Shown here: piece after piece, positions 1 through 8,297 of the stretch | How positions within the stretch are numbered: position 1 is the stretch's first letter | Layout of the letters: each line of letters begins with the position of its first letter | Notes under the pieces: generated by a model | Databases searched by the model: none | What the model saw: the letters and a program-made list of their open reading frames with translations, nothing else | What the model was told of the DNA's origin: nothing | NCBI RefSeq assembly: GCF_900292015.1 | Contig: NZ_LR130759.1 | Span: 3,968,001-4,032,000 of the forward strand | Length of the DNA stretch: 64,000 bases | DNA from: Mycobacterium basiliense | GTDB taxonomy: Bacteria > Actinomycetota > Actinomycetes > Mycobacteriales > Mycobacteriaceae | Reading direction: 5' to 3' | Translations under genes and position numbers: made by a program

Positions 1-750
1 GATGAGTTGCGCCGGCAGATTATCGACGGCGAACTCGCCGACGGCGATTTGCTGCCGCGGCAAGAATTGCTGGTCGAACAGTTCAACGTCAGTCTGGTGT
101 CACTACGCGAGGCGTTGCGGATCTTGGAGACCGAAGGATTGGTGTCGGTCCGGCGCGGCAACCGTGGCGGCGCCGTCGTGCACGCGCCCGCCAAGACCAG
201 CGCCGCCTACATGCTCGGCCTGCTGTTGCAAAGCGAGTCGGTTGCCGTCAGCGATTTGGGAACCGCGCTACAGGAACTCGAGCCCGCCTGTGCCGCCTTG
301 GCGGCCCAGCGTCCCGACCGCGCCGACACCTTGGTGCCCGAGCTCAAGCGGATCAACGACGCCATGGCCGAGAACCTCGATGACGGTCGCATGTTCACCG
401 AAATCGGGCGCCAATTCCACGATCTCATCGTCCGTGGGTGCGGGAACCACACGATTATCGCGGTTGTCGGCACGTTGGAGACGCTGTGGACCAGCCACGA
501 ACAACAATGGGCCGACGAGAACGCGGCTCGTGGCACCTACCCGTCGCTGGCCAAGCGCCGCGCGGTGCTCACCACACACATCAAGCTGGCCGAGACGATT
601 GCCGACGGCGACGTCGACCGGGCCCGGCGCATCGCCGGCCGCCATCTCGCCGATACCCAGACCTATGTCCTGTCGGGTCGAGCCGAACAACGGATCCATG
701 CGCTTTCGCCCCAGGCGTTGTCACGCCAGCGCGACATGCGCCGTCCCTGA
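1..750 (+). CDS. GntR/FadR-family transcriptional regulator (5' partial)
   Basis: The reading frame is open from base 1, so the true start lies upstream and only the N-terminal part of the winged helix is lost. The visible protein begins within a GntR winged-helix domain, including the stretch VSLREALRILETEGLVSV followed by an RRGNRGG wing. It continues into an all-helical FCD ligand-binding domain whose signature FHDLIVRGCGN sits near residue 140. FCD-type GntR proteins normally bind an organic acid or acyl-CoA and repress neighbouring catabolic genes; the ligand here is unknown. The gene stops 14 bases before the likely start of the SDR gene, so the two are probably one transcription unit. 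Confidence 0.85.
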   Translation, partial: DELRRQIIDGELADGDLLPRQELLVEQFNVSLVSLREALRILETEGLVSVRRGNRGGAVVHAPAKTSAAYMLGLLLQSESVAVSDLGTALQELEPACAALAAQRPDRADTLVPELKRINDAMAENLDDGRMFTEIGRQFHDLIVRGCGNHTIIAVVGTLETLWTSHEQQWADENAARGTYPSLAKRRAVLTTHIKLAETIADGDVDRARRIAGRHLADTQTYVLSGRAEQRIHALSPQALSRQRDMRRP

Positions 751-764
751 ATCGACCGAAGCTC

Positions 765-1493
765 TTGCGAACCGCGTTGGTCACCGGCGGTAGCGGTGGA
801 ATTGGAAAGGCCTGCGCCGGCAAGCTCTGTGAGCTCGACTATGACGTGGTACTCGTGGCACGACGCGAAGAACCACTGCGCGAGGCTGCCGCACGGCTGG
901 GCGCCCGATACATGGTCGCCGATGTAGCTGATCCAATTGGATTCTCCACGGCGATGAGCCAGCTCGACAGAATCGACCTTGTCGTCCACGCGGCCGGAGC
1001 GCTGGGCGGAACCTACGCTCGCAAGCAGACATTCGAGCAGTGGCGCGCGATCATCTCGGCCAATCTCGACTCCTGTTTTGTGGTGACCTCCGCGGTGCTA
1101 CCACGAATGGGTGCGGGTTCGCGGCTGGTGTTCATTTCGTCCTCGGCGGCACACGAACCGATGCCGGCCCGCACCGCATACTCGGCCGCAAAAGCCGGCA
1201 TGAACGCGTTCGCCCGCGCACTGGCGCTCGAAGTCGACCGGGACGGTATCAACGTTCACGTTGTCACGCCGGGTCCCGTGGAAACCGATATGCTGCAGAA
1301 GGTTCCCTTCGAAATGTTTGCCATCAAGGTCTCCGACGTCGCCGCCACGGTCGCCTGGCTCGACACCGTCGACCCAGCTGTCGATTTGCCCGAGATCCGG
1401 CTCAGCGCCGTCGAGCGGGGCCCTTTCTCGCGCCCTGCCGTGGTACCCGACGAAGCGCGCCGGCGCTCAATCAAGGATCCGGGAAGGCCTTGA
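765..1493 (+). CDS. short-chain dehydrogenase/reductase (SDR)
   Basis: About 242 residues of a classical SDR, a cytoplasmic NAD(P)-dependent alcohol/ketone oxidoreductase. It has the dinucleotide motif TGGSGGIG at residues 7-14, the structural HAAG near 75, a catalytic Ser in FISSSA near 126 and the YSAAK pair (Tyr139, Lys143). No ATG or GTG lies near the fold's N-terminus. The TTG at 765 gives the standard SDR start (MRTALVTGG); a CTG at 747 is the only nearby alternative, so the start is uncertain. The last 23 bases overlap the 3' end of the opposing LLM gene. Substrate unknown; probably regulated by the upstream GntR protein. Confidence 0.8.
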   Translation: MRTALVTGGSGGIGKACAGKLCELDYDVVLVARREEPLREAAARLGARYMVADVADPIGFSTAMSQLDRIDLVVHAAGALGGTYARKQTFEQWRAIISANLDSCFVVTSAVLPRMGAGSRLVFISSSAAHEPMPARTAYSAAKAGMNAFARALALEVDRDGINVHVVTPGPVETDMLQKVPFEMFAIKVSDVAATVAWLDTVDPAVDLPEIRLSAVERGPFSRPAVVPDEARRRSIKDPGRP

Positions 1494-2325
1494 TCACCGA
1501 CTCGCCGAACTCGGTCAGGGTATCCGCAGCGGCGAAATCGGCGAACCAAATATAGAAGCGCTCGACACGCTGTGTAGCTAAGGCGGCGAAGTGCCCAATC
1601 AACGCGTCGGCATCGCCGCAGACGAGCCCGGGTCCCAGGTAACCGAACCTTCGGGTGCTGACCGCACGCACAACGCTCGGATCGCGGCCGGCACCGACAA
1701 AGCCCACCATCTGCTGAACCGATATCCGGGCCGATCCCGCTTCCTGGGCCAGCCTGGAGAACCGACCGATGTGGTTGGCCGGCAGATTCCACCAATCCGC
1801 GTATTTACGAACCAATTCCATGATCCGACGTGCACTGCCACCCACCACCAACGGTATGGGATGCCGTGCTGTGGGCAATTGGCCATTCCCGCTATCGCTC
1901 CAGTATTGCCGGATCAACGCCAGATGCCGGTCGAGTTGCTCGACTCGAGCCAGCGGATCGTGTAGACCCACATCGAATCTGGCGAACTCCGCCGGCCACG
2001 ATCCCGAACCGATGCCAAGATCAAACCTGCCACCGGATGCCGCCGAGAGGGTAAGCGCCTGTTTGGCGAGCACGGCCGGATGACGAAACGCGTCACACAG
2101 CACCAAATGGCCGACGCGCAACCTCCGCGTCTTGGCCGCCACCCAGGTGGCGATGCTCATTGCCTCCCAGATGTTTTCATCAGGCTGGCCGGGAGCCTCG
2201 AGATGATCGATGAACGCCACACCGTCGAACCCATTGGCCTCGGCACGCAACGCTCGCTCGACGAAGTCGGCGACCGGAAACCGCACCTGCGGCAAGAACA
2301 GATACCACTCGACCATGCAAACCAC
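1471..2325 (-). CDS. LLM-class (luciferase-like, probably F420-dependent) oxidoreductase
   Basis: 284 residues with the luciferase-like monooxygenase TIM-barrel pattern: N-terminal strand WYLFLPQVRFP, then FDGVAFIDHLEAPG, RLRVGHLVLCDAFRHPAVLAKQ shortened here to its core VGHLVLCDAFRHP, and FDLGIGSGS. In mycobacteria this family mostly uses coenzyme F420 and oxidises or reduces ketones, alcohols or ring systems; FMN use cannot be excluded. A second Met three residues in (2316) is an alternative start. It diverges from the acyl-CoA dehydrogenase operon across a 75-base AT-rich intergenic region that carries a conserved 18-mer, so the two units may be co-regulated. Confidence 0.8.
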   Translation of the reverse strand: MVCMVEWYLFLPQVRFPVADFVERALRAEANGFDGVAFIDHLEAPGQPDENIWEAMSIATWVAAKTRRLRVGHLVLCDAFRHPAVLAKQALTLSAASGGRFDLGIGSGSWPAEFARFDVGLHDPLARVEQLDRHLALIRQYWSDSGNGQLPTARHPIPLVVGGSARRIMELVRKYADWWNLPANHIGRFSRLAQEAGSARISVQQMVGFVGAGRDPSVVRAVSTRRFGYLGPGLVCGDADALIGHFAALATQRVERFYIWFADFAAADTLTEFGESVIKAFPDP

Positions 2326-2375
2326 CTTGGGTGTCTGTCCGCCGCCTACTCGATTGCGCGGGGCTGCCTAGTTTA

Positions 2376-2393
2376 CTATTTTTATTATGTTAG
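2376..2393 (+). promoter_or_regulatory. AT-rich 18-mer shared with the P450 promoter at 25653
   Basis: CTATTTTTATTATGTTAG lies seven bases before the start of the acyl-CoA dehydrogenase operon. It differs at only two positions from CTATTTATATTATGATAG at 25653-25670, upstream of a P450-alcohol dehydrogenase unit. The ends CTAT and (G)TTAG/ATAG form a weak inverted repeat. In a high-GC genome, two such long AT-rich matches in promoter positions suggest a common regulator-binding or promoter element. Function is inferred. Confidence 0.5.
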
Positions 2394-2400
2394 GGGTATT

Positions 2401-3450
2401 ATGGATGTCGGTTTGACCTCGGAACAGCTGGCGCTGCGTTGCACCGTGCGCGACATCCTGCGCGCCGAGAGTCCACCGGACGTTGCCCGGCAAGCCCTGA
2501 CCGATCCAGAGCGCTGGCGCGCGCTGTGGAAAACCGCGGTCGATCTCGGTTGGACTGAGCTTGCCGCGGCTGATTCCAATGGCGATTTCGGCCTTATGGA
2601 GCTGGTCCTGGTCCTCGAAGAGTGCGGCGCGGCCGTCGCCCCTATCCCGTTGCTGAGCAGCGTTGGTCTGGCCGCCGGCGTACTGCGGGACTGCGGCCCG
2701 ACGGCTCACGACGTGCTGACCGAGATCGCCGGCGGTGTCGTGGCTACCCTGGCCGTCCACTCGCCCGGGTATCGGCTACCGCGGCCACCGATGACGTTGC
2801 GGGATGGACGCCTGCGCGGACGCGCCGTTGCGGTGCCCAATCTGGTGCGCGCCGAACTCGTGGTCACACTGGCGAGCTCCGATAGCGGGCTGGTGGCCGC
2901 CGTCGCTCCCTGCGGCGACGGCGCACGGATCCTGCCCGGCGAGTCGACCGACCCGGCGCAACCTCTCGCCGACGTCGAGCTCGACACAGCCCCCATCGCC
3001 CTCGCGCCGCTGGCAACCCTCGAATCGGCACTTACCGCGCCGCTGATTGCCGCCGCGGCCGACCTGGTCGGCGTGGCCAGCGCCGCCCTGCACCGATCCG
3101 TCGAACACGCGAAATCGCGGCGTCAGTTCGGCAGTGCGATCGGCGCCTTCCAAGGAATCAAACACGTGTTGGCCGACAACTACGTCAGCCTGGAGCGCGC
3201 CCGCGGCCTCACCTATGCGGCCGCGGCCCATCCGGACTGGACCACCGCCGCCATGGCGAAGGCGGCCGCCGGCGAGGCCGCCGACAAGTGTGTACGGACC
3301 GCGGTGCAGGTACACGGGGCCCTGGCTCAGACCTGGGAACACGACATCCACCTCTATGTCCGGCACGCCTGGCAGGGCGCGGCGATGCTGGGCGATAGCC
3401 GTGCGCTTTTCCACCAAGTGGGCCGGCGCTTTGCCAGCGGTGCGGCATGA
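2401..3450 (+). CDS. acyl-CoA dehydrogenase, small non-catalytic-type subunit
   Basis: 349 residues of the acyl-CoA dehydrogenase fold. The C-terminal domain shows SVEHAKSRRQFGSAIGAFQG and VQVHGALAQTWEHDIHLY. The helix that normally carries the catalytic Glu has none, and the sequence is short. This resembles the beta subunits of the alpha2-beta2 FadE heterotetramers known from mycobacterial steroid catabolism. ATG 2401 is chosen because it directly follows the RBS-like AGGGG and starts the fold (MDVGLTSEQ); upstream sequence in this frame is not protein-like. Its stop overlaps the start of the next dehydrogenase (ATGA), implying translational coupling and a 1:1 complex. Confidence 0.82.
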   Translation: MDVGLTSEQLALRCTVRDILRAESPPDVARQALTDPERWRALWKTAVDLGWTELAAADSNGDFGLMELVLVLEECGAAVAPIPLLSSVGLAAGVLRDCGPTAHDVLTEIAGGVVATLAVHSPGYRLPRPPMTLRDGRLRGRAVAVPNLVRAELVVTLASSDSGLVAAVAPCGDGARILPGESTDPAQPLADVELDTAPIALAPLATLESALTAPLIAAAADLVGVASAALHRSVEHAKSRRQFGSAIGAFQGIKHVLADNYVSLERARGLTYAAAAHPDWTTAAMAKAAAGEAADKCVRTAVQVHGALAQTWEHDIHLYVRHAWQGAAMLGDSRALFHQVGRRFASGAA

Positions 3451-4550
3451 CCGCGCCCGCACCGATAGTCGCTGAATTCGTCGAGTGGCTAACCGATTTC
3501 CTGCCCGACGACTATTACGAGCGATATCAGGATTACCGCTGGGATATTCCGTTGCGGTGCGACTACCAACGGGCCGCCTTCGATGCCGGATGGATACAAC
3601 CGACCTGGACGCACGAGCATGGCGGTCGATCGCTGGGTTTGCGCTCCGCCATGGGGATTCGAATCGAGGCCGCGTTGCGGTCCGCGCCCAAGCTGCCCAA
3701 TATCGCCGGACCCAACGTCGCCGCGCCCGGTATCCGTCAGTTCGGCACCCCGGAGCAGATCGATCGGCTGCTGGTGCCCCTGCTACGGGGCGACGAGTGG
3801 TGGGCGCTGGGCATGTCGGAACCTGAAGCCGGATCGGACTTCGCCAGCCTGCGCACTCGCGCCGAACGTGACGGCGAGATATTCCGGGTCAACGGCCACA
3901 AGATATGGACCACCCAGGCCCACGAGTCACGTTGGTGCACCCTATATGCCCGCACCGATCCCGATGCGCCGAAACACCGCGGCATCTCCTGCCTCATCCT
4001 CGACCTGCGCTCACCCGGAGTGCGGATCGAACCAATTCGGATGGCTACGACCTCCGACGAAACGTTTTGCGAAGTCTTCCTCGAGGACGTCGAGGTGCCG
4101 GCCGACAACCTGTTGGGCCCCCACCACGGCGGGTGGAACGTCGCGCTGTCGTCGCTGCACCATGAACGCCAAATGATCTGGATCATGAACTGGGTCGAGA
4201 TCAAACGCGGGCTCGCCTCAATGCAGGGCACCAGCGACGAACACATCTACACCGAATTGGGCTCGCTGCTCGCCGACGCCGAAGCGCTCCGGGCCACCGG
4301 ATACCGCTCGCTGGCAAACGAACTCGCGGGCCGCGCCAGCCCCGAGGCGAACATCTTGAAGTTGCTCGGATCGGTTACTTTGCAACGTGTTTGGGACTTG
4401 AGCGCCTCGGCCGCCGGTCCGACCTCGGCCGCTGATCCGGCGCTGCTGTTTGAACGCCAAGATGCACTGGCCGCGACCATCTACGGTGGAACATCCGAGG
4501 TCCAGCGCAACATCATCGCCGAGCGGCTGCTCGGACTGCCGAAAGGATGA
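3447..4550 (+). CDS. acyl-CoA dehydrogenase, catalytic-type subunit
   Basis: 367 residues, FAD-dependent alpha,beta-dehydrogenation of an acyl-CoA. It shows the flavin/substrate motif GMSEPEAGSD (about 122-131), GHKIWTTQ, and Glu240 in HHERQMI, the position of the catalytic base in IVD-like and FadE26-like enzymes. The C-terminus has IYGGTSEVQRNIIAERLLGL, where the MCAD-type Glu is replaced by Gly, consistent with use of Glu240. Start and stop both overlap neighbours by four bases. It most likely pairs with the preceding small subunit to form an alpha2-beta2 enzyme acting on a bulky acyl-CoA. Confidence 0.85.
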   Translation: MTAPAPIVAEFVEWLTDFLPDDYYERYQDYRWDIPLRCDYQRAAFDAGWIQPTWTHEHGGRSLGLRSAMGIRIEAALRSAPKLPNIAGPNVAAPGIRQFGTPEQIDRLLVPLLRGDEWWALGMSEPEAGSDFASLRTRAERDGEIFRVNGHKIWTTQAHESRWCTLYARTDPDAPKHRGISCLILDLRSPGVRIEPIRMATTSDETFCEVFLEDVEVPADNLLGPHHGGWNVALSSLHHERQMIWIMNWVEIKRGLASMQGTSDEHIYTELGSLLADAEALRATGYRSLANELAGRASPEANILKLLGSVTLQRVWDLSASAAGPTSAADPALLFERQDALAATIYGGTSEVQRNIIAERLLGLPKG

Positions 4551-5713
4551 CCGGGATGGACTACGACCTCGGCAGCGACGCGGGAGAAGTACGCACCCGG
4601 TTGCGGCAATTGATCGCACATCACGTACCCGCGGACTTCCTGGGAGCCTGCACTGACGATCCCCAAGACCTGGCCACCACCGAATCCTTCTGCAAGATGC
4701 TGGCCGCCGAGGGACTGCTGGCACTGTCCTGGCCCAAAGAGCATGGCGGCGGCGGTGGTTCGGTCTGGCAGCAGACCGTGCTGCGGGAGGAGATGTGGGC
4801 CCACCACGAGCCGCGCGGACCACAATACATGGGAATCAACTGGGTCGGCCCCGCGCTGATGCGCTACGGAACCCCCGAGCAGAAAGCCAGGCACCTAGCG
4901 GCCATTGCGGCCGGTGAAGTGATTTGGTGTCAAGGATTTTCCGAACCGGAGGCGGGAAGTGATCTCGCGTCGCTGCGCACCCGGGCGGTGCCGGATGGCC
5001 CCGACGGCACAAGTTGGCGTATCACCGGTCAGAAGGTATGGACGTCGTATGCTCAGATGGCGTCGTGGTGCGTGCTCGCGGCGTGTACCGATCCCGATGC
5101 TCCTAAGCCCAAACGGCTCACGCTGTTTCTGATTCCAATGGATCGGCCAGGTTTCACGATCCGTCCAATCCCGTCGATGCTGGGACCGCACCACCTCAAC
5201 GAGATGTTCCTCGACGGCGTGCCGGCATTTCCGAATGATGTGCTGGGTGAGCCCGGCGACGGCTGGCGAGTCATGCGGGAGGCACTGGCATTCGAACGTG
5301 TCGGCATTGCCCGTTATGCACGCTGTGAATCGCTGCTCGACCGGATGCGTGGCGAGCTCGGCGACAACTGGCATCGCTTGCCGGAATCCATTCGGGTCCG
5401 CTGGGTCCGCGCCCTCGTCGACTTGCGGGTGGCTCGACTGCTGGCCTATCGAGCGATATCGCTGCAGGACGATCCGGCAGCGAGCGCGGCGGCCAGCGCC
5501 GCCCGCATCGCCACCACCACATGCGACCAACAGGTCGCCGAGTTGCTCTTCGACGTACTAGGTCCGGCGGCATTGGATAGCGGCGGCACCGCCGCACTGC
5601 ACGGTGCAATCGAGGATCATTGGCGCTACGCACAGGCGGCCACCGTGGCGTCGGGCACGATCGAGGTACAACGAATGTTGGTGGCCCGCGACGTCTTGGG
5701 AGACCACCGGTGA
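4547..5713 (+). CDS. acyl-CoA dehydrogenase, catalytic-type subunit
   Basis: 388 residues with the full dehydrogenase layout: N-terminal helices, GFSEPEAGSD near 130-139, GQKVWTSYA near 161-169, and Glu250 in LAFERVGIAR as probable catalytic base. The C-terminal flavin contact motif is SGTIEVQRMLVARDVLG. The ATGA overlap with the previous gene supports start 4547; a Met three codons on (4556) is possible. It ends in GTGA, overlapping the small subunit downstream, its likely partner. Together with the preceding pair this suggests two distinct desaturation steps encoded in one operon. Confidence 0.85.
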   Translation: MTGMDYDLGSDAGEVRTRLRQLIAHHVPADFLGACTDDPQDLATTESFCKMLAAEGLLALSWPKEHGGGGGSVWQQTVLREEMWAHHEPRGPQYMGINWVGPALMRYGTPEQKARHLAAIAAGEVIWCQGFSEPEAGSDLASLRTRAVPDGPDGTSWRITGQKVWTSYAQMASWCVLAACTDPDAPKPKRLTLFLIPMDRPGFTIRPIPSMLGPHHLNEMFLDGVPAFPNDVLGEPGDGWRVMREALAFERVGIARYARCESLLDRMRGELGDNWHRLPESIRVRWVRALVDLRVARLLAYRAISLQDDPAASAAASAARIATTTCDQQVAELLFDVLGPAALDSGGTAALHGAIEDHWRYAQAATVASGTIEVQRMLVARDVLGDHR

Positions 5714-6645
5714 ATACCGAACTACCACAAGATGTTACCGAATTTCGAACTGTTGCCGCCGAACGGCTCGCACAACTGGGCGGGCCACCGGCGGCACTGC
5801 GAGCCGAGGCCGACGACGGCATTCGGCAGGCGGCACGCGATGCCCTCAACGACGTTGGCGCCTTCGAGCTCGACGTCCGAACCGGCCCCGATGATCGACT
5901 GGCCGCGGCCGTGCTCTGCCAGGCCGCCGGAGCCGTGGCCCTCCCCTACCCACTGGTCGAGGAGCTGCTGTCCATCGACGGGGCCCGCCTGGCGTTGGTG
6001 AATCCCGACGCCCCGCGCATCGACCATGGCGATCTGTCCGGCGCCTGGATCGCCGCCGACCTGGACGGTAATCGCTACCACCCCCTGCCGGCATCTCGAT
6101 CCAATGCCAAGCTGGGTCCCTTCCTGGTCCCGGCCGCGTTGGACGGACCCGACGGATCCGTCCCCGCTGCCGACATCAACCTTCATCTGATGCTGGGATC
6201 ATGGCGGATTCTGGGCGCGATGGGACAGTCGCTGGACATCGTCACCGCGCACGTAAGATCGCGAGTTCAGTTCGGCAAACCGCTCGCGGATTTCCAAGCC
6301 GTCAGGTTCGCCGTCGCGGATGCGTCGGTCTCGCTACGCGGTCTTTGCGAACTTGCCAAGTACACCGTAAGCCGACCGGAAACGGTCCCGGCGCAGATTT
6401 GCTCGGCCGACGCACTGGTGCTGCGGCTCAAGGCCGCCGACACCGCACGGCAGGTGCTTCGCACGTCCCACCAACTGCTCGGCGCTCTAGGCTTTTGCGA
6501 CGAATCCGACATCAGCGTGCTCGACCGGCACAGCCAACCCCTCCTGCGGTTGCCGCTGAGTGCCGAAGCGCTCGCACAGCGACTGATACCCAATGCCGCG
6601 GATGGCTCCCTGGAAACCCTATTCAGCGATCCGGTTTCGACATGA
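5710..6645 (+). CDS. acyl-CoA dehydrogenase, small subunit
   Basis: 311 residues, shorter than usual for the family (about 380). The middle and C-terminal domains are recognisable: LDIVTAHVRSRVQFGKPLADFQ, then LRTSHQLLGALGF in place of the usual histidine-glycine rich contact loop. No candidate catalytic Glu is visible in the expected helix. The start is a GTG overlapping the previous stop (GTGA at 5710), and the stop overlaps the next ATG. It is best read as the beta partner of the 4547 protein. It could alternatively be a degenerate, structural homologue. Confidence 0.75.
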   Translation: MNTELPQDVTEFRTVAAERLAQLGGPPAALRAEADDGIRQAARDALNDVGAFELDVRTGPDDRLAAAVLCQAAGAVALPYPLVEELLSIDGARLALVNPDAPRIDHGDLSGAWIAADLDGNRYHPLPASRSNAKLGPFLVPAALDGPDGSVPAADINLHLMLGSWRILGAMGQSLDIVTAHVRSRVQFGKPLADFQAVRFAVADASVSLRGLCELAKYTVSRPETVPAQICSADALVLRLKAADTARQVLRTSHQLLGALGFCDESDISVLDRHSQPLLRLPLSAEALAQRLIPNAADGSLETLFSDPVST

Positions 6646-8135
6646 GCACCCAACCGATCGCCTCCGACGCGACACCCGATCCGCTCGCCGACGGGATTCC
6701 GTTCGGAACCAAACTTTACGAGCTCTCGCAAGAGCGCCGTGGCGCTTTGGCGGTGACCGTAGTGGGGCTCGAAGGAAGCATGCATTCGATGACCTTCGGT
6801 GAGCTCGATGCCCGGGCTAACCAGTGGGGGCGGGCACTGGCCAGCAACGGCGCGGAGGTGGGTTCCCTGGTGGCCCTCGCGATTCCGAACTCACAGCACC
6901 TGGTACTGGCCACGTTGGGGTGCTGGAAGATCGGCGCGGTTCCCATTCCCATGCACTGGGATCTGCCCGAATGGGAGCGCGACCGGGTGCAGGCGGTGAT
7001 CGATCCCACCGTGATCATCGACGAACAAAGCCGTTGGATGCTGGAGGCACTCGCCGCAGCGGAGTCCCAGAGCCCGTTGCCCCCAGCCGTTTCCCCCACC
7101 GCCAATGGCATCTGCAGCAGCGGATCGACCGGCGTGCCCAAAGTAATCCTCAATCTGGCGCCATCGCTGTGGACTCCCCAGCACGGCGAGCCGTTCTTGT
7201 CGTCCTGGACACCGGTAGTGCAGCCGCAGACGATCATGGTGCCGGCGCCGATGTATCACACCAACGGTTTCGCCACGTTTCTCATGCTGTTGGCGGGCGA
7301 CCACCTGGTGGTGCTCGAAAAGTTCGATGCGGCCCTGGTTGTGGACGTGATCGAACGGTTTCGGGTCACCAATTTCACCGCCACGCCGACGATGCTGGCG
7401 CGCATTGCGGCCCTGCCGGACATCGGACAGCGGGACCTGTCCAGCATCGTCTTCATCCTGCAAGGCGCCGCCGTGATGCCGCCGTCGCTGCTGCACACCT
7501 GGTTCGACCTGCTCAGTCCGGAACAGATCGTGACCGCCTACGGAATGACCGAGAATCTCGGGCTGACCGCGCTCCGCGGCGACGAATGGCTTTCGCATCC
7601 GGGCAGCGTTGGTCGTGGCTTCCGCGACACCGAGATCCAGATCCTGGACTCCCGGCAGCGACCGCTGGGACCCGGCGAGCACGGCGACGTCTACCTACGC
7701 GCTCCGATGAGCGCCGGATACCGCTATCTGGGTGGAGCCCCACCGCTGCCGTCGACCGTGGACGGCTTTCGCAGCGCGGGCGATGTCGGATATCTGGACG
7801 AGGACGGCTACCTCTACATCGTCGACCGCCGGGTCGACATGATCGTCACCGGCGGTGCGAATGTCTTTCCGGCAGAGGTCGAGTCCGCACTGGCCGGGCA
7901 TCCCGATATCGCCGACGTGGTGGTGCTAGGTATCACCGACGCGCGCTGGGGACGTCGAGTACACGCCGTAGTGCAAGCCGCGGCGCCGCTGACCGAGCAG
8001 CAGGTGATCGCCTACGCCAAGAATCGGCTGGCGTCGTACAAGGTGCCCAAGACGGTCGAATTCGTCGACCAGATTCCACGCACGGCGGCCACGAAGGTAA
8101 ATCGTTCGGCGATGATCGCGGCCCGGGGCGGTTGA
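6642..8135 (+). CDS. acyl-CoA synthetase (FadD-like, AMP-binding)
   Basis: 497 residues of the ANL adenylating family, which activates a carboxylic acid to acyl-AMP and then acyl-CoA. The phosphate-binding loop reads SSGSTGVPK, the A5 motif YGMTE, the hinge region GDVGYLDEDGYLYIVDRR followed by the MIVTGGANVFPAEVE block, and the C-terminal catalytic Lys in PRTAATKVNR. The ATG at 6642 overlaps the previous stop (ATGA). As the last gene of a five-gene coupled operon it likely supplies the CoA ester used by the four dehydrogenase subunits. Substrate unknown. Confidence 0.87.
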   Translation: MSTQPIASDATPDPLADGIPFGTKLYELSQERRGALAVTVVGLEGSMHSMTFGELDARANQWGRALASNGAEVGSLVALAIPNSQHLVLATLGCWKIGAVPIPMHWDLPEWERDRVQAVIDPTVIIDEQSRWMLEALAAAESQSPLPPAVSPTANGICSSGSTGVPKVILNLAPSLWTPQHGEPFLSSWTPVVQPQTIMVPAPMYHTNGFATFLMLLAGDHLVVLEKFDAALVVDVIERFRVTNFTATPTMLARIAALPDIGQRDLSSIVFILQGAAVMPPSLLHTWFDLLSPEQIVTAYGMTENLGLTALRGDEWLSHPGSVGRGFRDTEIQILDSRQRPLGPGEHGDVYLRAPMSAGYRYLGGAPPLPSTVDGFRSAGDVGYLDEDGYLYIVDRRVDMIVTGGANVFPAEVESALAGHPDIADVVVLGITDARWGRRVHAVVQAAAPLTEQQVIAYAKNRLASYKVPKTVEFVDQIPRTAATKVNRSAMIAARGG

Positions 8136-8164
8136 GGGTAAGCCGGTCAAAAAGGCCTTCCTCG

Positions 8165-8188
8165 ACGCCGGCACATTCCCGCCGGCGT
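8165..8188 (+). terminator. terminator-like hairpin after the fadE/fadD operon
   Basis: Perfect 8-base inverted repeat ACGCCGGC / GCCGGCGT with an 8-base loop, 30 bases after the operon's stop codon. There is no U-tract, which is common for mycobacterial terminators. Assignment rests on position and stem strength only. Confidence 0.4.
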
Positions 8189-8297
8189 ACGTGCCGGTGA
8201 TCTCGGGTTCGGTAGGCCATCGATAACGGATCGCTGACTTGGCCACCAGCATCGATTAAGCTCACGCCTTAAGGATGACACGCGAGGGGCGAATCAA

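Noticed and set aside
438..764. Extended N-terminus of the SDR ORF
   Set aside because: This part overlaps the GntR gene in another frame and has shadow-like composition. The SDR fold starts at about 765.
6824..8200. 458-codon ORF overlapping the acyl-CoA synthetase
   Set aside because: Arg-rich shadow frame without motifs; the ligase frame has all family signatures.
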